Source of the DNA: Pseudomonadota bacterium
GTDB taxonomy: Bacteria; Myxococcota; Myxococcia; Myxococcales; Myxococcaceae
Assembly (NCBI GenBank): GCA_023423535.1
Contig: JAFAFL010000070.1
Coordinates: 1 to 18,724 of the forward strand
Direction: 5' to 3'
Length of the DNA stretch: 18,724 nt
The position numbers and the translations under genes are program-made. Numbering within the stretch: position 1 is the stretch's first letter; every line of letters starts with the position of its first letter. Shown here piece after piece: positions 1-5,270 of this stretch. The notes beneath the pieces were generated by a model. It saw only the letters and a list, made by a program, of their open reading frames with translations. It ran no database searches and had not been told where the DNA came from.

Positions 1-1
1 C

Positions 2-913
2 CCCTCTCCCGCCGCGCCGCGCGCGTACACGCCCGGACCCCGTCCCACCGGTGCCGGTCCCGCCGTCGGCGCCCGTCCGTCGTTCGGTCCGCCCAGGTCC
101 GGTCCTCCCGGCGCCGGCGCAGGTCCCGGTGGCTTCCGCAAGGGTCCACCGCGCTTCTCCTCCCCGCGCACGCCCCCCACCGTCGAGCAGATCAACGAGC
201 TGGCGAAGCGCGAGCGGGTGCCCGCGCGCATCGCCAAGGGCGAGCTCGAAGGGAAGATGAAGTGCCGCATCTGGCGGAAGCTCCACGCCGAGGAGGCGAA
301 GCGCTTCGACCAGGCCTACACGCTGATGGAGCAGCACCCGGAGCTCGACCTGCAGGATGCCTTCGGCGTCGTGCAGAGCGGTCGCACGCCGGCGGAGTTC
401 CTCGCGAAGAAGGCGCGCGGCAAGGTGAAGGCGGAGATCAAGGAGGCGCGCGGCGCGCTCCCCGGCGGCGAGGTCGAGGTCTGGCTCAACGCGCGCAAGG
501 ACGCGGGCGACGAGGTCTGCTTCGTGCTCGGCGACCGCACGCTCGTGGACAAGCTGAAGGAGCTGCAGCCGGTGGCCTTCGTGCTCGAGCGCACCGGCCG
601 GATCGAGAAGCTGCAGGTGGTGCTGGCGATGCGCAAGGAGCAGTGGGAGGCGCTCACCGGCACGCTGGAGCGCGACCCGCGGCTCACCCGCAAGCCGGTG
701 GCGGTGCAGCGTCAGCCGGATCGCCGGCCGGTCGCGGATCCGCGCCTCTTCGTTCCGCACGTGGGCCAGACGCTGAGGCTCGAGCTGCGCAACGGAATCT
801 CGCTGCGCATGCCACTTTTGGCGGTGGGTCCGTTCGACGTGCTGCTCGGCGAGGCGGGCAAGGAGCTCTTCGTTCCCCTCCACGCGATGCTGCGCTGGGA
901 AGTGGCGGCCTGA
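2..913 (+). CDS. Partial protein, Pro/Gly-rich region plus Hfq/Sm-like C-terminal domain
   Basis: The frame is open from the window edge to the TGA at 911-913, so this is the 3' part (about 303 residues) of a longer gene. Residues 1-60 are rich in Pro, Gly and Arg and look disordered. From about residue 61 a charged helical segment begins (PTVEQINELAKRERVPAR) and runs on without a break, which argues against the internal GTG at 218 or the ATG at 257 being the true start. Residues 61-240 are mixed helix and strand of no family I know. Residues 254-303 match the Sm/Hfq pattern: short strand, LRNGISL, a hydrophobic strand with FDVLL, then ELFVPLHAML. In Hfq the equivalents are NGv.L, FD.f.vLL and LVYKHAIST. 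I infer an RNA-binding beta-barrel domain. The coding call is strong; the Sm assignment is by eye and moderate. Confidence 0.75.
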   Translation, partial: PSPAAPRAYTPGPRPTGAGPAVGARPSFGPPRSGPPGAGAGPGGFRKGPPRFSSPRTPPTVEQINELAKRERVPARIAKGELEGKMKCRIWRKLHAEEAKRFDQAYTLMEQHPELDLQDAFGVVQSGRTPAEFLAKKARGKVKAEIKEARGALPGGEVEVWLNARKDAGDEVCFVLGDRTLVDKLKELQPVAFVLERTGRIEKLQVVLAMRKEQWEALTGTLERDPRLTRKPVAVQRQPDRRPVADPRLFVPHVGQTLRLELRNGISLRMPLLAVGPFDVLLGEAGKELFVPLHAMLRWEVAA

Positions 914-949
914 GGGCAGGCGGCCGGGCTGCTGCTCCGGCCGTTGCCC
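914..949 (+). terminator. Hairpin after the Sm-like gene
   Basis: GGGCA at 914-918 pairs with TGCCC at 945-949 and CGGCCGG at 921-927 pairs with CCGGCCG at 937-943, with a 9-base loop. The stem begins directly after the stop codon. No T-run follows, so this may be a U-less terminator or a 3'-end stabilising hairpin. Confidence 0.5.
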
Positions 950-994
950 CTATTCGTGTTGCGCGGAGCCCTCTTGCGAAGGATTGTCCGCGGC

Positions 995-1447
995 ATGACG
1001 CCCATCGGAAAGTTCGCCAAGGTGCTGCTCGCGCTGACCGTCGCCGCCACGGTGATGGTCGGTCTCTCTGGTTGCAAGAAGGAGGAGGCCGCCGCGCCCA
1101 CCTCTGCGCCCTCCACCGCGACGCAGACGACGACCGCAAAGGCGCCCGCCGCCGCGCAGCCGAAGGTCGCCGAGGACGGCACCCAGGTGGTGGAGATCCG
1201 CGTGACGCAGAACGGGTACGAGCCCTCGCCGGTGACCCTGAAGAAGGGCCAGCCGGTGGAGGTGCGCGTGACCCGCGACACCGAGCGCACCTGCGCCACC
1301 GAGTTCATCCTCGACGAGCACCAGATCAACGAGAAGCTCCCGGTGGGCCAGACCGTGACCATCCGCTTCACGCCCGAGAAGGACGGGGAGCTCCGGTACG
1401 GCTGCCACATGGACAAGATGATCAGCGGCCGCTTCATCGTGCAGTAG
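995..1447 (+). CDS. Cupredoxin-like lipoprotein
   Basis: A 150-residue exported protein. Residues 1-27 form a lipoprotein signal (basic start, hydrophobic LLALTVAATVMVGL, lipobox LSGC with Cys27). A Lys/Glu then Ala/Thr/Pro-rich linker runs to about residue 60, and one beta-rich domain fills 61-150. That domain shows the pattern of the cupredoxin_1 family (PF13473, also seen in EfeO/CupA-type proteins): RTCATEFIL with Cys100, LPVGQTVTIRFTPEKDGEL, and YGCHMDKM.SG with Cys137, His138 and Met142 near the C-terminus. These are probable copper ligands. It is likely anchored at the periplasmic face and binds copper or transfers electrons. I chose ATG 995, with AAGGA at 979-983, over the upstream GTG at 944 because it gives a clean signal peptide. 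The next gene starts 54 bases downstream on the same strand. Confidence 0.85.
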   Translation: MTPIGKFAKVLLALTVAATVMVGLSGCKKEEAAAPTSAPSTATQTTTAKAPAAAQPKVAEDGTQVVEIRVTQNGYEPSPVTLKKGQPVEVRVTRDTERTCATEFILDEHQINEKLPVGQTVTIRFTPEKDGELRYGCHMDKMISGRFIVQ

Positions 1448-1462
1448 CCCCTGCAGTAGCCC
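1439..1462 (+). repeat. 12-bp tandem duplication across a stop codon
   Basis: GTGCAGTAGCCC (1439-1450) is followed directly by CTGCAGTAGCCC (1451-1462). The cupredoxin gene therefore ends with two in-frame TAG codons, 12 bases apart. A further partial copy, GTGCAGT, begins at 1464. Confidence 0.85.
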
Positions 1463-1501
1463 GCGTGCAGTCGGCGCCGCGGAACGAGTACCCTCCGCGG
1501 C

Positions 1502-2644
1502 GTGTGGGTCTTCTTCGGCTTCATCTCGTTGACGCTGTTCACGCTCGTCTCGCTCGCCGTCCGGCTGAAGGCGTCGTGGCGAGGCAGGCCGCACGAGTGG
1601 AACGGCCGCGCGTTCGAGCTCCGCGAGCGCAAGCACAAGGGCCGGCTCGTCGGCTTCGACATCGGCGTGCGCGGCGCGGGGAAGCTGCGGTTCGCGTTGC
1701 AGCCGGAGGATGGGTCCTCCCGTCTGGCCAAGCGCATCGGCCTCTCGGTGGAGCACCAGACCGGTGACGCCCTCTTCGACGAGCGCCTCTACGTCGTCTC
1801 CGACGATCCGGTCGTCTGCCGCACGCTGAGCGAGTCCTCCGGCCTGCGCGAACGGGTGCTGAAGCTCGTCTCCCCAGGCATCCCCGTCCGCTTCAGCGAG
1901 CTTCAGTGCGCCGCCGGCCGCCTCTGGGTGCGCTACGACGCGCGCGCCGCCTTCAAGCCGCATGAGGTCACCGAGGCCGGCCGCACCGTCTCCGCGCACC
2001 TCGCGCGAATCGCCGAGGAGCTCTCCCGTGTCGAGGTGCGCTTCGCCGACCGGCTGCGCGACCCGTTCATCGTCCGGGCGGCGCTGGTCCTCGCCTGCAG
2101 CACCGCGCTGGGGCTCTACGGGATGTTCGCCGTCATCCGGATGGTGATGGAGAGCTCGCCGCCGGCGATGGTCCACCCGTTCGGCGTCTTCGGATCCTCG
2201 GCCCCGTTCTCCTTCCTCGCCCTGGCGGCGCTGGTGGGCGCGGGGGTGGTGCTGCTCGGCCGGACCTCGCGGGCGCACCTCGTGCTGCTGGAGGTGCTCC
2301 TCGTGGGAGGCTTCGGGGCCTTCACCTCCGGCTACCTCCTCTACCGCGACACCAACCGCGCGCTCGACGAGCGGCCCGGCACCGCGCTGGAGCTGAGGGT
2401 CCACGACCGCGAGGTGCGCGGCGGCAAGTACAAGAGCTACCACCTCGTGCTCGAGGACTTCGCCGACGGAAAGCCCTCCCGGTCGCACCGGCGGTCGGTC
2501 TCCGTCAGCCACGCCCTCTGGAGCAGCGCCCCTCCGGGGAGCAGCGTGCGGCTCACGCTGAGGGAGGGCGGCCTCGGGCACCGCTGGGTGGAGTCCATCC
2601 AGGCCCTGCCCGGATCGCGGCGACCGCACCCGCCGCTTCCCTGA
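1502..2644 (+). CDS. Hypothetical four-helix membrane protein
   Basis: A 380-residue protein from GTG 1502. Hydrophobic segments lie at residues 2-20, about 189-212, 233-253 and 258-282. A soluble, positively charged region (22-186) sits between the first and second. The C-terminal domain (about 290-365) is beta-rich, with LELRVHDREVRGGKYKSYHLVL, then PPGSSVRLTLREGGLGHRWV. This order, a membrane hairpin followed by a beta domain ending in a Pro-Gly turn and a G-x-x-G-x-x-W segment, is like DUF3592-type membrane proteins, but the match is loose and I assign no function. No enzyme motif is visible. The gene shares its strand with the cupredoxin lipoprotein and ends 20 bases from the convergent flavoprotein gene. 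The start lies inside a hairpin (1475-1502). Confidence 0.7.
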   Translation: MWVFFGFISLTLFTLVSLAVRLKASWRGRPHEWNGRAFELRERKHKGRLVGFDIGVRGAGKLRFALQPEDGSSRLAKRIGLSVEHQTGDALFDERLYVVSDDPVVCRTLSESSGLRERVLKLVSPGIPVRFSELQCAAGRLWVRYDARAAFKPHEVTEAGRTVSAHLARIAEELSRVEVRFADRLRDPFIVRAALVLACSTALGLYGMFAVIRMVMESSPPAMVHPFGVFGSSAPFSFLALAALVGAGVVLLGRTSRAHLVLLEVLLVGGFGAFTSGYLLYRDTNRALDERPGTALELRVHDREVRGGKYKSYHLVLEDFADGKPSRSHRRSVSVSHALWSSAPPGSSVRLTLREGGLGHRWVESIQALPGSRRPHPPLP

Positions 2645-2664
2645 GCGGCCGGCGCCACGTCCCT

Positions 2665-4359
2665 TCAGTGCGGCGCGCCCGCCGGGGAGTACGACCAGCG
2701 GTGCCGCGCGTCCTGAGCTTCTGCGGGGCGCTCGTGGGCCGCGAGGTACTCGTGCAGGGACGGCACCACCGCCGCGCCCTCTCCCACCGCGGAGGTCAAC
2801 CGCTTCACCGAGCCCGCGCGCACGTCGCCCACCGCGAACACGCCGGGGAGACTGGTCTCGAAGCGCGAGCCGGCGCCCGGTGCGTCGCGGCCGGTGAGGA
2901 GGAAGCCGTGGCGGTCGCGCTCCAGCGTCCCCTCCAGCCAGTCGGTGTGGGGTTCGGCGCCGATGAGGACGAACACCCACTCCGCGGGCACCCGCTCCTC
3001 CCTGCCGGTCCGCCGGTCGCGCAGCGTCAGCTCCCGCAGCACGCCCTCCCCGTCCGCGTCGGCGATCTCCGCTTCGAGGCGGACCTCCACGTTCGGCAGC
3101 CGGACGATCTGCTGCACGAGGTAGTCGCTCATCCCCTGCCCCAGCGATGGGCCGCGCACCAGCAGCGTCACCCGCCGCGCGCTCCTCGCGAGGTGCACCA
3201 CCGCCTGCCCCGCCGAGTTGCCCCCGCCGACCACGAACATGTCGTGGCCCTGCGTCACCCGGGTGTCGGCGAGCGAGGTGTAGAAGACGCCCTGACCCTC
3301 GAAGCGCTCGAGCCTCGGCAGGCCCAGCCGCTTGTAGCGCGCACCGGTGGCGACGAGCACCGCCCGCGCGGCGATGAGGCTTCCGTCCGAGAGCTCCAGC
3401 AGCCGCTCCGCGCCCACCGCACGCAGGGAGACCGCCTCCCGTCCAAAGACGTAGCGGGTGCCGAAGAGCCAGGCCTGCTCGTACGCGCGCTGCGCCAGCT
3501 CCGCGCCGGTGATCCCGCGCGGGAACCCGAGGTAGTTCCGGATGAGGGAGCTCATCCCGGCCTGACCGCCCACGGCCTCGCGCTCGAGCACCACCGTGTC
3601 CAGGCCCTCGCTGGCGCAGTACACCGCGGCCGCGAGCCCCCCAGGTCCGGCGCCGACGATCGCCACGTCACACCGCTGGTGGCGCGGCACCCGGAAGCCC
3701 AGCGCGTCTGCCAGCTCCGCGTTCGTCGGCGCGACCAGCGCCCGGTCGTTGAGGAGGATCACCACCGGCAGACGATCCCCGTCGAGCCCGGCCCGCTGCA
3801 GCAGCGCCCTCCCCGCTTCCGAGGCGGGGTCGTGGAAGCCGGCCGGGATGCCGTTGCGCCCGAGGAGCTCGCGCAGCTCGTTCACCCGCGGGTCCCTCGG
3901 CGGCCCGACGACGCGGAGGATCTCCATCCCCGGCCGCGTCTCCTGGGTCCACTCCGCGAGGAAGGCGCCGATCGCCGGATAGAGGTGGACCTCCGGCGGC
4001 GACCAGGGCTTGAGCAGGTAGTTGTCCAGGCGGCCGAAGGCGCAGCCCTGGAGGATGGTGGGCGCGGAGCGGCGGTCTCCCCAGGCGACGAGCAGGGCCC
4101 TTCGCGCGCGCGGATCGAGCGCCGGCACGCGGGCGAGCAGCTCGCTCCCGGTCATCCCCGGCATCCACTGGTCGGCGATGACCAGCGCCGTCTCCCGGCC
4201 CTCGCGGCGGGCGGACTCGAGGAGCTCCAGCGCCTCGGCGCCGGAGGGGGCGGCGACGACGAGGTAGTCCGAGCCGTAACGGTGCCGCAGCGCCTCATCC
4301 AGCTCGCCGCGCGCGGCGGCGTCGTCGTCCACGGCGAGGATCAGCGGGCGCCCGTCCAT
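2665..4359 (-). CDS. Response-regulator receiver / thioredoxin-reductase-like fusion
   Basis: A 564-residue three-part protein. Residues 1-140 are a receiver domain: acidic DDD at 11-13, probable phosphoacceptor Asp63 in IADQWMPGMTG, and Lys117 in LLKPW. Residues 144-222 have the outline of a glutaredoxin/thioredoxin fold but no cysteine. Residues 228-545 are an FAD- and NAD(P)H-binding thioredoxin-reductase-like module: GAGPGG at 236-241, second nucleotide site GGGNSA at 378-383, and C-terminal FAD segment FAVGDVR. The catalytic CxxC normally just before the second site is absent; the stretch reads VFYTSLADTRVTQ. Only three cysteines (106, 230, 248) exist in the protein, none in a CxxC. It is therefore a redox enzyme with another substrate or a signal-controlled flavoprotein. 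It is divergent from the UBP zinc-finger gene, with about 100 bases between the starts. Confidence 0.9.
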   Translation of the reverse strand: MDGRPLILAVDDDAAARGELDEALRHRYGSDYLVVAAPSGAEALELLESARREGRETALVIADQWMPGMTGSELLARVPALDPRARRALLVAWGDRRSAPTILQGCAFGRLDNYLLKPWSPPEVHLYPAIGAFLAEWTQETRPGMEILRVVGPPRDPRVNELRELLGRNGIPAGFHDPASEAGRALLQRAGLDGDRLPVVILLNDRALVAPTNAELADALGFRVPRHQRCDVAIVGAGPGGLAAAVYCASEGLDTVVLEREAVGGQAGMSSLIRNYLGFPRGITGAELAQRAYEQAWLFGTRYVFGREAVSLRAVGAERLLELSDGSLIAARAVLVATGARYKRLGLPRLERFEGQGVFYTSLADTRVTQGHDMFVVGGGNSAGQAVVHLARSARRVTLLVRGPSLGQGMSDYLVQQIVRLPNVEVRLEAEIADADGEGVLRELTLRDRRTGREERVPAEWVFVLIGAEPHTDWLEGTLERDRHGFLLTGRDAPGAGSRFETSLPGVFAVGDVRAGSVKRLTSAVGEGAAVVPSLHEYLAAHERPAEAQDARHRWSYSPAGAPH

Positions 4360-4459
4360 GGCGCGAAGGTGAGCCGTGGCGCTGGGCAGGCAAGCGGTCC
4401 CGCGGCGCGATGCGAGGGCCCCCGGCAGATGCCCACCTTCATCGTGGGAGGTCCGGGAG

Positions 4460-4783
4460 ATGGAAGAGCAGGACGACGACGGCTGCAGTCACCTCGCTGC
4501 GATCCGGACGGCCTCGCCGCGGACGCCGGAGGGGTGCGGCGAATGCCTCGCCCAGGGCTCGCGGTGGGTGCACCTGCGGCTGTGCCTGACGTGCGGGAAC
4601 GTGGGCTGCTGCGACAGCTCGCCGAACCAGCACGCCTCGAAGCACGCGGCGACCTGTGCGCACCCGCTGGTGCAGTCGTTCCAGCCGGGCGAGGACTGGG
4701 CCTGGTGCTACGTCGACGAGCTCTACCTCTCGCCAGAGCTCGTGGCCGAGGCGCTGAGGGAGGCGGGCGCGAGCACCGTGTAG
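4460..4783 (+). CDS. UBP-type zinc-finger protein
   Basis: A 107-residue protein consisting almost only of a UBP (ubiquitin-hydrolase-type) zinc finger. Candidate zinc ligands in order are Cys9/His11 (CSH), Cys26/Cys29 (CGEC), Cys42/Cys45 (CLTC), Cys50, His58, His62 and His68. Conserved bacterial features are WVHLRLCLTCGNVGCCDSS, a following HA.KH and the closing PGEDWAWCYVDE. The eukaryotic domain binds the ubiquitin C-terminus, but bacterial free-standing copies have no settled role. ATG 4460 is preferred over upstream starts because GGGAGG lies at 4446-4451, eight bases before it, and the domain begins at once. Its divergent neighbour is the receiver/flavoprotein; I recall these two families occurring side by side in other bacteria, which would suggest a shared pathway. 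Its last 61 bases overlap the convergent SnoaL-like gene. Confidence 0.88.
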   Translation: MEEQDDDGCSHLAAIRTASPRTPEGCGECLAQGSRWVHLRLCLTCGNVGCCDSSPNQHASKHAATCAHPLVQSFQPGEDWAWCYVDELYLSPELVAEALREAGASTV

Positions 4784-5154
4784 TGGATGGTCATGGCGAT
4801 GATCCGCCCGTCGCGCACGAGGTAGGAGTCCGCCCCGTCCTCGATCCGCGCGCCGTTCTTCCCCACCCCCGACCACTCGAGGAACCCGAGCTCTCCTTCC
4901 GCCATCACGTTGCGGTAGACCCACCGCCCGTTGGGGAGCTGTTCGTCGAGGAGCTTCGCCTTCGCGCGCAGGCCTTCGAGGCCTCGGAAGAGGCCGTAGC
5001 CGGTGAGCAGGACGATGTCCGGGGAGAAGTTCCTCGAGATGTCCTCCTCGAGGTTCGCCGGCCCCGGCGGCTGACCGTCGGTGCGCTGGGCGAGGCGGAG
5101 GTGGTCGTCGAGAACCTCGCGGGTGGTGCGGGTGCGGTCGGACGGCGTCGTCAT
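4723..5154 (-). CDS. SnoaL-like / NTF2-fold small protein
   Basis: A 143-residue cytosolic protein without signal or membrane segment. The order is an N-terminal helix region (REVLDDHLRLAQRTD), then LEEDISRNFSPDIVLLTGYGLFRGLEGLRAK, then strand-rich WVYRNVMAEGELGFLEWSGVG and ADSYLVRDGRIIAMTIHYTV. This is the usual plan of the SnoaL-like/NTF2-like fold, where a cone-shaped pocket binds small hydrophobic molecules; members include cyclases, isomerases and many of unknown role. The SYLVRDGRI.....HY ending is typical. No substrate can be inferred. It starts at ATG 5154, is divergent from the exonuclease-helicase gene (116 bases apart), and its 3' end overlaps the UBP zinc-finger gene by 61 bases. 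Confidence 0.8.
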   Translation of the reverse strand: MTTPSDRTRTTREVLDDHLRLAQRTDGQPPGPANLEEDISRNFSPDIVLLTGYGLFRGLEGLRAKAKLLDEQLPNGRWVYRNVMAEGELGFLEWSGVGKNGARIEDGADSYLVRDGRIIAMTIHYTVLAPASLSASATSSGER

Positions 5155-5270
5155 GCGGGCACTGTCGCGGACGGCGCTCGCGGGCGGGAGCTGTCCTCCG
5201 GTCCCCCGGTCCGCCGGTCCTCCGGGGCCGGAAAATCGGCGTCAGACCCGCGCGGTAGGGTCGCATCCGC

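Noticed and set aside
950..2980. Open reverse-strand frame of 676 codons
   Set aside because: It is antisense to the cupredoxin and membrane-protein genes; its composition (Arg, Gly, Ala, His) is the usual shadow of GC-rich coding DNA.
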